Source: Apostichopus japonicus
Taxonomy: Eukaryota > Echinodermata > Holothuroidea > Aspidochirotida > Stichopodidae
Reading direction: 5' to 3'
Length of the DNA: 64,000 nt
Assembly: GCF_037975245.1 (NCBI RefSeq)
Contig: NC_092581.1
Span: 16,867,303 to 16,931,302, forward strand
The position numbers and the translations under genes are program-made. Shown piece after piece: positions 28,187-41,157 of the stretch. Position 1 is the first letter of the stretch; every line of letters starts with the position of its first letter. Under the pieces are notes generated by a model that was not told where the DNA came from, made no database searches, and worked only from the letters and a program-made list of their open reading frames with translations.

Positions 28187-28361
28187 CGCCTCCTACGCCT
28201 CCTACGCCTCCTACGCCTCCTACGCCTCCTACGCCTCCTACGCCTCCTACGCCTCCTACGCCTCCTACGCCTCCTACGCCTCCTACGCCTCCTACGCCTC
28301 CTACGCCTCCTACGCCTCCTACGCCTCCTACGCCTCCTACGCCTCCTACGCCTCCTACGCC
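28187..28361. repeat. 9-bp minisatellite (CCTCCTACG)n, about 19 copies
   Basis: It is almost perfectly regular. As 9 is a multiple of three, several frames stay open (Ala-Ser-Tyr, Leu-Leu-Arg, and Gly-Gly-Val on the other strand), with no sign of real coding. Confidence 0.95.
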
Positions 28362-29847
28362 TATGGTAATAATAGTGTAATAACTGTTAAGTTTTCCTTT
28401 CAATTCATGTTACAAGTGTAGTTTGGTTGATATCGTCTTCGTGGCTCACTTTTTTTTCGAGAAATCTTTTCACTTTATAGTCGAACTTGTTAACTTCATC
28501 CCAATCAAGAAATAATTTGTTTATCATTTTTTATTCCTTATCTACAAGTTCCATCGGTGTACGTTCTGCCAGTCCATTTAACTCCTGGGAAAAAAAAGAG
28601 TTTTAAGTTTCTTCTGTCTCTTGAAAGAGGAAACGAATATGCATTTATTCTCTAATATTCGGCAGAAGAACAAATCTATCTTTCACTGCTGTAAACTATT
28701 TATTTATAGGTCTTACCCTCGTTATTTCTGTAGTATATAGAGATGTCATTCATAAAGTACGTGTAACTACCCTAAGAAAATTTACATATAGAAAACAAAC
28801 CAACTTAAAAAATATCCCTCATTTTTTATCCCATTCATTTGAGTCAGAAATTTCCAGTTAATTTCTCATTCTCATCCGCGATGTATATACACTTTTTTCC
28901 CCTTCTTTTAGCTGTCTCTTAGTGAGAATCGAAGCCGTGATTTTGTCCCCGTTGACGTATCATCATCATCATCATCACCACCACAAAGGCTCCTTGATTC
29001 CCCATCGTATAAAGATGACAAACTCGAAATCGTGCGGAAGACAACTTTATCGAAGCGGTAAAGGCCTGCTAGAAATCGAGAAAAGAAAAAGAAGTATAGA
29101 AGAGAAAAACATCTTTAGTACACAATCCAGAAAGAAATGGTGACGGAAAATGTGACAGCGACAACTTGTAGCGACGTGCTTCATTAATTAATCAGAACTT
29201 AATTTTTCGAGCCAGAGATTATATTCTTTTGTTTCATTTGATTTGGAAGAGAGAAGTCTGTATTTATCCCCGTTTTCCTCTCGCCTCATGACTTAAATTT
29301 AAAACTAAGCAGAGCGCAGGAGAGTTTTCCAGTTTGGTACTTTAATCTTCTTTCAGTACGAAATGTCATTATTTTCTTTACTCTATGTATCACCTACTCC
29401 CATCTTCCGTCCTGTTTTGGTTCTTTCATTTTGGGTTGAACAGGCAATGAATCACCAATATCTATTCAATAGCTTAGGTATATCTTTCTTCTTTTTTTTT
29501 GTAAAATATATATATTTTTCATGAAATTCATAACAACGGAAAGTTTTTTATTCGTTTTTTTCCCCCGAAACAGATGATATTTTAAAGTTCACTGAAATCT
29601 CTGAATAAATTATTACAAATGTAAACAATCTTATACATTGCCGCTTTATTTTTATTCATGAAAAAAATAACACACAAAAAACAATATACAATTGGACAAT
29701 GATCGGATGGGCTTAAATGTACCTTGAATTTATATCTTTATCAGGACAAACCTTAGTCAATCTGTCACTGAAATGCCATTTAGCAATAGTCCATGCAGCA
29801 ACACAAATGTGAGTAAACTGTTTTATAACAGCACGAAGACATTATAG
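28362..29847. other. Noncoding, nothing recognised
   Basis: A short (CAT)n lies at about 28959-28978. Otherwise ordinary AT-rich DNA; no gene supported. Confidence 0.55.
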
Positions 29848-30097
29848 GCGGAGTGTATAGCCTAGTGGTTAACGCCGGCGTCTCCCAGTCATGAGATCCC
29901 CGGTTCGATTCCCCGCCGACAGCAATGTGTGTCGTCTGGCAAGGGTGTTGTTCAATAACAACTTCCTGACATGGACGTTAAATGGATGTGTGCCGAGAGA
30001 TTGGCTTCGGTCAGCTTGCGAGTCTACAAGCCTCCATGGCTTCTTTCGCGAGTTCCTGCTTCCGGGAAGATCACATATACATACATACATACATACA
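29848..30097 (+). mobile_element. tRNA-derived SINE
   Basis: The head folds like a tRNA: GGCGGAG at the start pairs with CCCCGCC at about 29911-29917, with an A-box-like TAGCCTAGTGGTTAACG (about 29857) and a B box GGTTCGATTCC (29902-29912). About 150 bp of unrelated body follow, then a (CATA)n tail at about 30074-30097. The anticodon loop is one base too long and the body is present, so it is a retroposon rather than a tRNA gene. Family not identified; clear target-site duplications were not seen. Confidence 0.8.
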
Positions 30098-32414
30098 CCT
30101 AATGCAATGTTAACTCTCACTAAGTCTGATAAATGTTCGAAAATATGTTGATGTATCGAATCTAGTAACCATGCAGCACATTATAGTTTCCTTATATTAT
30201 TAGATAATCAAGCAAAAGTGAATTGTTTTGGGAAAAGTTTCTTATTTCTAATAAGTCTTTGCCTGTGGTTAAAACGTCTGGGAAGAAGAACTCTTTGTAC
30301 GAATAAAAAATTAAAAAAAAAAAAACTTTACACCGTTTATAACAGCTTTTTGAGCTAATATTTTAAGTTTCCATACTCAAAACCTATATGAAAATATAGT
30401 TCATTGGTTGACTTCAAGGAATAATGAAGCCAAAATTTACAAATTTTATAACATGATTGTCTTGTGTTTTCGCTGTGAGTTATACTTCTATTTGGACACG
30501 TGTCTGGGTGACGACATTTTTAGAATTGAACTCAATCATTTTCTACTAACTATTTATTCACAGTGTTTTGCATGCAGTGAGAAACACATAATACCGTTGG
30601 CCATGACGCTGATCACGTGAGACAAAGCAGTAATGTGGAATCCCTTTGTGGTGATAGAGTGATATGGCTATGTCCTGTTACTGGTAAGTGCGCCCTCTTC
30701 CCCTTTAATTATATATTCTCAATACGCAGTATTTCCTGTGCGCTGTTTATACAAAGTGATAGGAACGTTATTGTTGTTCGTTATAGGTTATTGTTGTTCG
30801 TTATTGGGTATTGTTTAAATGTGAATGTCAAAACACTAGAACTCAACACTTTATTTCGAAATTTTAATCTAAAACCCGTAAATAATGTTTTTTAAATCTT
30901 GTCAGAAATCCCGACATATTTGGTTTGAATATTAGATAACTAGGGTACATATTATAGAAGCTCGCATGTTAATGCATTAATTACAATTATAAAACCATAT
31001 TTTAAACTCATTTCTACAATTTTCTTTAAAATCAAGATGATTTTGATGATTTTTTCTATTTTGTCTATGAAACTGCTCATTATGCAGGTAATTGCTTTAG
31101 GTAATCGTGTCAATATTGATTCGTTTTTTTATATTTTTTTTTTACTTTTATTTTTTTTTATGGCTTCTGTGCGTTTTGTTTGAACGATTAAACATCAAGC
31201 TGTTAGATTATTACCCATTTTAGTGACATTGAATTATGTGCGATCATATAGCTAACATGGTTTATGATAGAATGAGGGTAACATGAAATTTAAAAGTAAA
31301 AGAGCTATAAGCTTAGAGTCTCAAGTATGCCTTTTACTGTAGATTGCGAGCAGATATTTTATGATCACTCCAAGCTGGTGCGTGGACCAATGAAAATTCG
31401 TCTTTGGAGCTCATTTGAGATTTGAAATGCGTGAATTGCTTTTAAAATCATTCATGTAAGGGAGCATTTCGGCGACTCTCACAGTTCACTATATTATATA
31501 ATAATTGGTTCTTATAGACCATTGGACATTAAACGTCATTTATTACTCGTTGTGTAAACAAATGTATAGGATTTATGCCGCCGACTCCGCACTTAAGTAC
31601 ATCGCAACGCGAGGTGTGTGTATCCGTGGAAAGTGTGAAAAAGTGTGTTAGGATTTCTTACCTAGAAGTGTGACTATGGATTAAGTCGAGAGACTGCTTT
31701 GACCACACGTAAGACCCTTGATATTCTAACAGACTTCGAAATCAGTCGTTCTCATTATTCATCCGTATGAATAGTCCATATTCTATCTCCCCGCATGTAT
31801 AAGTCTTTGCAGACTGTATTCCCAGCCCACCCCCCCCCCACTTCCCATCCCTCACCTCCCATAATGGTTTACAGGATCATGATTCATGGTCGATTCAGCT
31901 AGATAATTAGCGAATAAACGTTTGACTCATCCCATAAAATACATAAACAAATCTCAAACTTTCCATCGCTCAAAGAGAACTGTTCGCAAACCCAACTGGA
32001 CAAGCTTAACATGAACGGAAAGTGAGATATACGTCTCGCAGTGTATATCACAATTATTGACAGTAAGTAGTACAGCGGGAAGATAAGTGAGGGCGCTCTT
32101 ATGGTTCAACAATTGAATTCATACAACTGTCAGGATACAAATTGTCTTGTCAAGTCAACGGACAGTTAATATCCGTTCGTGTAACGGTATCGTGGGTTAG
32201 CCCCACAAATAAACATGTCTCATTTACATTCCGGGACAAAGGTGTGGGGAGGTTGGAGGGGAAAAGGAGAGGGACTACAAAAAAAGTGAGTAGAGACATT
32301 TCAGTGTTATTCTTATATCCTTGGAATGATATTTTATTTGACTTAAAAGACTATTTGGGAGTCTTGAACTTCCTTATGTGGCAGAGTGTGACGAAATTAC
32401 CGAACGCCCTTTTA
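30098..32414. other. Noncoding, nothing recognised
   Basis: Small duplication GGTTATTGTTGTTCGTTAT-like at about 30768-30807 and poly-C at about 31829-31838. No gene supported. Confidence 0.55.
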
Positions 32415-33180
32415 GTTAAAAGATTACCGAACAGTATATCATGCACAGTCAACGTTGTTTAGTAAATGACATGGTAAGGGCATCAAACTTACTTGTCATC
32501 GCAACCATCGGGAGGAACATTCATTAATCATTCATATCACCTCCGAAATACAATAGAAGTAGTACGATTCCCCTCCTTCCCCTCATCGTACCCCTATCTC
32601 ACTTCCAGCCCACCCCGCCCATCCCTCCTCCCCTCTCTCCTCCCCTCCCTCCTTCTCCCCTCCCTCCTCCCCGTTCCAATAGCCGCGTTGTCGCTTGTAT
32701 CCGCTTTGAAATTCACAGCCTTCAGGGGGCCAGTTCAATTTGATGGCGTCCTTCCGGTATGTACATTTTGTAATTCTGATGTATTATATTTTGCAGTTAG
32801 CAGATTGCGGAACAGTATATCATGCACAGTCAACGTTGTTTAGAAAATGACATGGTAAGGGCATCAAATTTACTTGTCATCTCAACCATCGGGAGGAAAA
32901 TTCATCAATCATTCATATCACCTCCGAAATACAATAGAAGTAGAACGATTCCCCTCCTTCCCCTCATCGTACCCCTCTTTCACTTACAGCCCACCCGCCC
33001 TCCCTCCTCCCCTCTCTCCTCCCCTACCCTCCCCCTCCCCTCTTCCCCTCACCTCCTTCCTCCCGTTCCAATAGCCGCGTTGTCGCTTGTAAACCGCTTT
33101 GAAATTCACAGCCTTCAGGGGGCCAGTTCAATTTGATGGCGTCCTTCCGGTATGTACATTTTGTAATTCTGACGTATTTG
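32415..33180. repeat. Tandem duplication of a 381-bp unit
   Basis: AACAGTATATCATGCACAGT occurs at 32430 and 32811, and the following sequence matches to GTACATTTTGTAATTCTGA in both copies. Most differences lie in a CT-rich centre (CCCTCC-type repeats) that has slipped. Open frames in each copy follow from the duplication. Confidence 0.9.
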
Positions 33181-36100
33181 TATTGATCATGATGATTAAC
33201 CAAATTGAGTTTAAAGCTGCTCTAGTTTCGAAAACTAATTACATCATGCACGGGGCTAACCCACTTTAGTGACAAGTGTGATCAACAAAGACAGGTTTAT
33301 AATGCATAACACACTTTTCAACTAAACTAGTGTTTAAAGTGTACTCCAATAGCACGATTTGGTTGAGATATTAGAATTGATTAAACAGAGATATCTTGAA
33401 AACCAGAATAGCTTTAAAAATGTTACTATCTATATTAATTAAAGTTGACTGCAATTCTTCCATAAATCAAAGCTACAACTACGTCTTTCATCCAGACAAA
33501 TAATTATATCGTTGTAACACTGAAATATCTGTCTTGATTTTGTAGCTTGGTAACGGTATTCCACGTTATTACATAATTATTATATTTGAATTGCACAAAA
33601 CCGCGGATAACAAGATTAAATACAAATGGTATTCCACAAATTGCTTCAATTTAGAAAGATATGCATAAAATCCAAGCTTTCCGAAAATTTTACTTGTAAC
33701 ATGTGTCGGCACGGGAAGGACGAAGATGTACTATTTTCAATAGCATATATGTGCTGGCAAAATTGTCATATAACAAAATGGTGACATGGACAACCAGTCG
33801 AACAGGACAGATGTGAAAGCTATTTTTTGTTCACATACCAGTTAGTGGCCATAATATCCGGCAAAATTAATTGTTTCCCAAACAAGTTCACACCTCTTAT
33901 TTCAGAAGTGTTAGCTGTACCCCCATTGTAATGTAATCATTATATGCGCCACATTGGTAAAGAAACGAAATATTGATTAAACCCATCATGCAGGCAATAG
34001 CATTTCTTATTGTGCGTGCGTGCGTAGATATGTATAAATATATAATCTATTTGTTACTGGCACACGTTCTAACTGGATCGAGGCTTTATCGGTTACTGTC
34101 CATGCAAACATAACATAGAGCTTGTACATATTAATATATAGTTATATATTTTTCCCTCGCTATTTTATTGAGAGGAATATAAAACTAAATCTACGAAAGC
34201 ATAAACTATGGTGACAATTATACGTCGTTTTTTAACGTTGTATTTATGTCGCATTGAATGCAAAAGAAACATACAATTAAGACTATAGGTATGACCATTG
34301 AAGAACAGATAATAACAGTATATACCTAACACATTACCAACTGCAGGCAAAACTCTTTTTTTGTTAAGTAGTGACGTGACTTTGGGAGTGTGTAAGTAAG
34401 GCATTGTTAGAATGAATGAAATAGGGTAATGCATGTGAAAACCTGTATCAACGAAAAAAAAGGCTTTGTCTGGTAAGTCCCTCTACTAAATGTCATTAGA
34501 ACTACGAAATAAAACTTTACAACAGACGATTGAATAATTTGGGATCCGCTTCATACCTTTCCTTCATTAACATTGGACCCTACATGAATTAACACTCTTC
34601 GGTCTCACCCCCCCCTTTCTTTCTGTTCCTTTTTTAACTCTACTTTTTCCTTTTTTCCCCTCCCTTCCCTCGGTCATCCTCCCCATTTTTCAAACTACTT
34701 TGCAATCCTGTCTATCTTAGTAATAAAAAACACCGTTGTATAAATAATTACAACAATCATACTTCTATGAAATGACGTCATCTGATGACTTGTTGTTAAG
34801 AACATGTAAAATAATAAGTTTGATCATTTATCATGTTATGTTCAGTGCTGTGGTTTTAAACTTGTTTTAATATCTTTATTAATGCAAAGTTTATTTATTG
34901 CCTATCATGACATTTGAACTACAAAGTAAGCAATAATGATATGAAAATATGTGTCATTACAAGAAAGAAATGTATCACACATAAGAAAGAAAATGGAGGG
35001 GGGGGGGGAGGGGGAATCATTTTTTAGGAACAACTTAACTTTCACCAGCCACTGAAGCAATCGTGTATGGTGCGCTCTTTATAGTTTTACTGCCTATATT
35101 CACGACAATATGCGCAATTTAAAAAATTTAAGATAACCGCAATTTAAAAAAAAGACAAATACCCCCAAATATACTAATCCTTATGAAACGTTGCAATTTT
35201 GTTAATAAAATACTGTTCATGCGTACTAGCGTTACCTTGTTTTCTCGCATTCGTTTCGCCATCTGTTGTCATTTGACAGGTACCTGTCCATTTATTGAGT
35301 TGTTACACCTTTGCCATTGCATTTGGTTATCGTTTCTGACGCCTTTCATTGATTAGTCTCGGAGATTCGAACGTTTCACGAATTTGGATCTAACTATGGT
35401 GACATTACATTACCTATCGACATGATGGAAGGTGCTAAAATATGCATATTCGTCAACCAATTGGTTCCAATCATCACCACAATATCACAAAATCGCCGAC
35501 GAAGCTAGCATGGTCTTATGGTCACTTAAGCAATATTTCCATTGTTAGGGTGACGCTTCAGGGGTGGTATTTCGTAAGTGGTTACAACAGACACGATGAT
35601 AATCATTTGGCTAAGTCCCATTTTTGACGAACCTTATTGAAATGAGATGGTGCTATTCCTTATCCTCTCTAATTGACCCAGGTCCACGAGGTTATAGGTC
35701 CATGGACCACCCTACCCTCTCATAAGACCTGTTTGTATACACTGAGACTATGCTACTGGGACGTATCATCCTGATATATGCTATTAGTGCATCTTAATCT
35801 AATCCACTGTTTGCGTTGAATTATTACCCTGAGGGCAGGGACTTAACCAGGCGGGGGGAGGGGGCAGCAATGGGAACGATCCCTTCCCCCTTTGAGTACC
35901 CCGATTTTTTTTTTTAACTAAAAGCAGCAAATATCATTAAAGCCCTCTTTACAAGTTACAGGGCGCTATGCGACCCTTCTCAATCTTTCCCCTCAAAGTT
36001 CGTCTGCTACGTAATACAATACTCTTATTATTGTTTATTTCCTGCAACATCGGAGGCATTTTGGGCAATACTTTTCTGTGTGCGTCAGAGCGCCCCGTTT

Positions 36101-37322
36101 AGTGTAATAATGCTCACTTTGTGAGAAGTGCCCCTTTTAAAATTCTGCTCCCCATCCCTTTCAAATTTCGGGCTAAGGCCTGGTGCCTGAGAGTAATAAT
36201 ACAATGCTGTTACTAGGGAGAAAGGTCCATTACACATTATTACATCATGGATCGGCTAAGCTTAATCGAAGGGGAAAAATGTGAACATTATTATCGTCGA
36301 AACATTGCAATGTTGTTTTTATAGATGATAGGAGTAAGTCGTGGATAAATGACAGGGAAAATGTGATACAAGGATGGTGAGATATTTATAGTGTTATATG
36401 GTGTTACGATGTGGTTATGGTATACTAGCTACAATTGGGAGGATGTAAGGATTAATTTCTACAGTTTCCCCTTGAGTGGCGGTGACTGTAATTCTCTTCG
36501 AATATATTTCACATTGTCAGACAACTATTATTTTGCATCACATACATTTTTCATACACAAGTTTCATATAAAACACAACATAGCACTGCTGGAATGACGC
36601 CGCGCATGTGCTGTCATTTATTCTTCAGTCCACCTGTTATAAACATTGAACAATGGAAGGTAATCATCTTAGGATGAAGTCCTATACTTGCAATTTTCTG
36701 CCAACTTCACTATACGGATATAGAAAGGTGTTTTCCACCAGTCGTTTTTTTTTTTTTTTTTTGGGCAAAACGCAATAAACATTTCAATGCTTTTGCGCAA
36801 CGGTGGTAATATATGGAAACAAAGGTTGTACAGTTGGCAGTATTGAAAAGAGAATACACTAACGATTTTTACACCTTCCATGGTTAAGTTTGCAACACGC
36901 CTAGAATTGACAAACAAAAAACTATTGGAAGAAATCATTAAAAAGATTAAAACAATAGGTAATCGATATTCTATAAACGGGAGTGTCTCTGGCTTGATTT
37001 GGTATAGACGTCAGCATTGTCACTATCGAGAGATATACTGCGGATGGTGTTATACGAGATAGCAACATTCCCTATCTTCTTCTTCTTTAAGGATTGTTAA
37101 ATCTAATTCCTAAAATCGACGAAGAGAAACAAGAAACGACCATTTAGTTTGTTTGGATTACTTGTGGAATCCTATCCCACCCATTTTGCAGGTGAGTATA
37201 GAACTCGAACAGAGATTTCCATAAACAAGTATTTACACCCATCCAGGTTTAATCGAACCGTCGTTCTGTCAGTCAGTCTGTGGGTCAGTCGTTCTGCCAT
37301 GCTGTTAGAAGTAAGATATTCT
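33181..37322. other. Noncoding, nothing recognised
   Basis: G-rich at about 34998-35014 and 35853-35867, poly-T at about 36747-36762. Sequence around 35,830-36,190 has the look of a degraded interspersed repeat, but ends could not be found. Confidence 0.5.
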
Positions 37323-37391
37323 ATGTCTACATATTTTATGTCTACATATTTTATGTCTACATATTTTATGTCTACATATTTTATGTCTACA
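37323..37391. repeat. 15-bp tandem repeat, 4.6 copies
   Basis: ATGTCTACATATTTT begins at 37323, 37338, 37353, 37368 and 37383. A multiple of three, hence the open frame; no coding support. Confidence 0.9.
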
Positions 37392-38200
37392 CCAAGGAGT
37401 CCTAGATTAAGGTTTGGTTCTCTGCGGTCTTCTCCTCCAACCGATGTTTCTCTCTTCTTTCTAATATTAAACTGAATTGAGCAGCCTTGCAAGGTGTATC
37501 ATATTGTTACTCTACGATATGTACTTGAGCACAAAGATTGTATGTAATTAACCTAATACATGCAAGTCAATACATGTAGTAATAAACACACTTGCCGGTT
37601 GTACAGTAATACTACAGATATTATTCACTGGAGAACTAACAGAATAACAACATCATAGTCGAATATAAATATTGCAGTAACTGCAGCCAAATACCATAAA
37701 AGCAGATTTTAATATTTTTGTCAACAGTTTTACCCGAGGTAAGGATCAATGAGCGTGCCGCATTTCATGATATGGATTCGATTCACAAGACGACCTCATT
37801 ATTTGAAAACAAAATTACAAAAACTTGTGACTTGAGTATCAGTGAGGATTACAAAACTCATCAAAATCAGCAAGTTGCTTATAATCACACAGTAATCTAA
37901 CTATCATGCAATATATAGTAATATCATTATGATGCAGTAACAGTAACGAAATACTATATGCAGTTATGGTCCATAGCACTAAAGTAATGGCACAATATAA
38001 TATATGCCGGAATACCACGATAATGTTATCTGTAGTAAAAAACATCATAGGCCTATTACTATATGCAGTAATAGCAACATAATAATATGAACATTTATAA
38101 CACCATACCACATTAAAAATTATCATACTATGTGCAGTGACAATGCAGTAAAATTTAAAGCCTTAATAGCACCATCAGTAATAGCAAAATACTATTATAC
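37392..38200. other. Noncoding, CAGTAATA-rich approach to the satellite
   Basis: Many scattered copies of CAGTAATA and ACAGTA, related to the 79-bp satellite that follows. This looks like an older, degraded part of the same repeat. Confidence 0.6.
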
Positions 38201-39035
38201 CGTATATTCAGCTACAGTACAGTGATGCTACAGTAATAGCACCACAGTACTAAACAGTAAAGACACCATCGCACTACACCGTATATTCAGCTACAGTACA
38301 GTGATGCTACAGTAATAGCACCACAGTACTAAACAGTAAAGACACCATCGTACTACACCGTATATTCAGCTGCAGTACAGTGATGCTACAGTAATAGCAC
38401 CACAGTACTAAACAGTAAAGACACCATCGTACTACACCGTATATTCAGCTACAGTACAGTGATGCTACAGTAATAGCACCACAGTACTAAACAGTAAAGA
38501 CACCATCGTACTACACCGTATATTCAGCTACAGTACAGTGATGCTACAGTAATAGCACCACAGTACTAAACAGTAAAGACACCATCGTACTACACCGTAT
38601 ATTCAGCTACAGTACAGTGATGCTACAGTAATAGCACCACAGTACTAAACAGTAAAGACACCATCGTACTACACCGTATATGCAGCTACAGTACAGTGAT
38701 GCTACAGTAATAGCACCACAGTACTAAACAGTAAAGACACCATCGTACTACACCGTATATTCAGCTACAGTACAGTGATGCTACAGTAATAGCACCACAG
38801 TACTAAACAGTAAAGACACCATCGTACTACACCGTATATTCAGCTACAGTACAGTGATGCTACAGTAATAGCACCACAGTACTAAACAGTAAAGACACCA
38901 TCGTACTACACCGTATATTCAGCTACAGTACAGTGATGCTACAGTAATAGCACCACAGTACTAAACAGTAAAGACACCATCATACTATACCGTACATGCA
39001 GTTAGAGTACAGTAATAGCACCATATACTAAGCAG
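38201..39035. repeat. 79-bp satellite, ten copies plus a degraded last one
   Basis: CGTATATTCAGC-type landmarks at 38201, 38280, 38359, 38438, 38517, 38596, 38675, 38754, 38833 and 38912, exactly 79 bp apart, with almost no differences. Each unit holds several ACAGTA submotifs. The last copy (from about 38991) is diverged. Confidence 0.95.
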
Positions 39036-40469
39036 TAACAGTGTACTACTTGATTTAAATCATTACGATGAAGCCTACTTTACACAGTTATAATATGGTA
39101 ATACAACAGTAGCAGCACAACAACACAGCAGTAACAACATTGTCATATTGAAACCGTACCGTAAATAGTACAGTAGCAAAATTGATATTACAGTATAACT
39201 CACAACAACACAAACATATTACCTAATTACAACAGTTATCCCAGCGCAAAACTCACACTGCTTTGGTGTTTTTAGTCCACATAAAGTTATAATAAACAAA
39301 TACTCAATGCCTCTTTTCTATTATCTAATACTGACTTAAGTATTCGTTTAGCTCGGTGCCTTTTAATTGTAAAACGTGTGGCAAGTGTGTCTAAGGACAC
39401 TAGCTAAGCAGGCAACACGTACACTAATTAAACTAGCACTTTTCTTAACCAAAAGGAATCCTTGCCTTCAACATCTCACCCTAGCGGCGCCTCGGAACTA
39501 GTTTTCACCACCGTTTACGAGCAGGTAAACCGGTAGGTCAATCCGCCCCTGCCCCACACGCATACCCCTCCCCGTCCACTCCATATCTCCCTCCTCTCAC
39601 TCAGTTTCTAATCTGGTTAGCAAACTTGAAGTTAAGCAATATGGGTAAACGATGTTAAACCGTTGCCCGGTCAGAATCCGAACACTTTCTAACACCACAA
39701 CCGATTCACACAGAGATTACAGTAACTACTGTAAATCTTAAAACTTTGTACTACAGTAAAAAGTGGATTGTGCTGACAAATCTGATAATTCGGTAGCAGG
39801 TGCTATTAGAATTACAATAAGAACTGAGGATATGTGTAATCCCAACAAATGAATTAAACCACCAAACTCAAACTTTGTAATTTATTAGTTCGGTTTAAAT
39901 GATTCTCTTAATAAGAAAAAAACCTTCAGATTGCATTCAATTCGCAGTGTACCAGGGTACATGGTCTGTTCTTGCTCAATGCTTTATCCTGTCTTTGCTC
40001 CGTTCTGTATGTAACAATGCCAGCATGTGGTGAGCGAATTTCGTTCATCTTTAGGAGTCTGTTCATCCACCCCAAGCCTGCGCCCCTTTCAGTATTGTAT
40101 ATGATTATGCAAATGATTGTTGGTTTCACTGCTACTTTTTCTGGTTATTTGAATCGGTTAACAGGAGAGTTGCCGATTGTCGACTTTTTTCTTTCTTCTT
40201 TTTTTTTGGCGTTCAACCTATAGGTGAACGAATTTACTAGAAGTACCCATTGTAATGCTAGAAGTGATATATAAAAGCCATGATCTTTCAAACTGAGTTC
40301 AAACCAATCTGGATAATCATGTGTCGTATCACGAATCGATCGCATGATTGCCAGTTAACAATGTGATGATGTTTTATGCAAATTAGCCACTTTCACATTT
40401 ATTCGATTTTATGAAAAGTAACTTGTTGCAGAATGATTGGTACTTATTATCTTGTGACCAAATCAAGAA
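39036..40469. other. Noncoding, upstream of the lectin gene
   Basis: Further CAGTA-type degenerate repeats to about 39240 and 39716-39760, then ordinary sequence. No gene supported. Confidence 0.55.
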
Positions 40470-40808
40470 TTATGATTGGCTGGAAGTAGGTCCATTCTCT
40501 TCCTCGTTTTTAGAAATTAGTTAGCCTTGCTGCACATCTGAAAGGTGCGTAGAATCTTCGAGCTTCACACATAAAAGGTCATGTTTCAACTCTAACCAAC
40601 TGTAGTCCAACCGCTGAACCGAATGAGCACGAGCATGTTTGTTTCTTATGTTTAGTTGATTTCGTGTTTAATTCATTCATGTTTAATGCATTTCATGTTT
40701 ATTTGAATTTCATGTTTAATGTATTTTATTTCATGTTTAATGTATTTTGTGTTGTTTAATTTGGTCTGCTACCAGCCTGAGGAACTACTCAGAGGAAACG
40801 GGCTCAAA
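40470..40808 (+). promoter_or_regulatory. Candidate promoter and 5' leader of the lectin gene
   Basis: A reverse CCAAT-like box (GATTGGCTGG) lies near 40473 and a TATA-like CATAAAAGG near 40570, which would place transcription start around 40,600 and give a leader of about 200 nt. The leader region 40634-40760 consists of imperfect repeats of TTCATGTTTAATG and so contains several ATGs upstream of the chosen start. All of this is by motif spacing only; an upstream noncoding exon is equally possible. Confidence 0.35.
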
Positions 40809-41157
40809 ATGGCTGAAAAATCCTACATAGCATTGCTTCTGATGTGTTGCCTAGCAACCGCCACGGCCAGTGCTCCCGCAGCAAATGCAAAACTTAAAGG
40901 CGCCCATACCAAATCAGCACAGTTAGGATACCATCGTCCTGATTATCACGGTATAACTTACAAGGACGGTATACCGGTTTACGGTCAGGAAAGTAGCTTT
41001 TACGGGCCACGATATTTCCAAGGTCAAGGACACGAGTCCAATGGGTTACAATACCAGGAAACAGATAATGGTCAAAACCCACCAGACCTGCACGAATTAT
41101 TTCAGGTACCGAACCGACATCAGTACCCGATATACCACGAAACACCGAAGGAAACCG
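40809..41157 (+). CDS. Exon 1: signal peptide and N-terminal region
   Basis: The ATG at 40809 has A at -3 and G at +4, a strong initiation context. It begins MAEKSYIALLLMCCLATATA, a typical hydrophobic signal peptide with likely cleavage near residues 20-22. The mature part is rich in Tyr, His, Gly and Gln and carries no Cys and no domain I recognise. The same reading frame stays open upstream to 40719, but that would place about 30 residues in front of the signal peptide, so the inner ATG is preferred. The donor is GTATGT at 41158; the exon is 349 nt (116 codons plus one base), which sets the phase-1 pattern of the whole gene. Retention reads to a stop at about 41189. Confidence 0.85.

Noticed and set aside
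28106-28421. Three open frames with Leu-Leu-Arg, Ala-Ser-Tyr and Gly-Gly-Val repeats
   Set aside because: Products of the 9-bp minisatellite in different frames.
29848-29920. Functional tRNA gene
   Set aside because: The anticodon loop does not have seven bases and the tRNA-like part continues into a SINE body and CATA tail.
29869-30151. Two overlapping open frames on opposite strands
   Set aside because: Both lie inside the SINE and have no protein features.
38201-39035. CRISPR-like regular array
   Set aside because: The 79-bp period has no variable spacers; this is a eukaryotic satellite. The same applies to the 29-bp array at 13,465.
40719-40808. Upstream in-frame ATG of the lectin gene
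   Set aside because: It would put about 30 residues in front of a good signal peptide and lies in an ATG-containing repeat; the ATG at 40809 has the better context.
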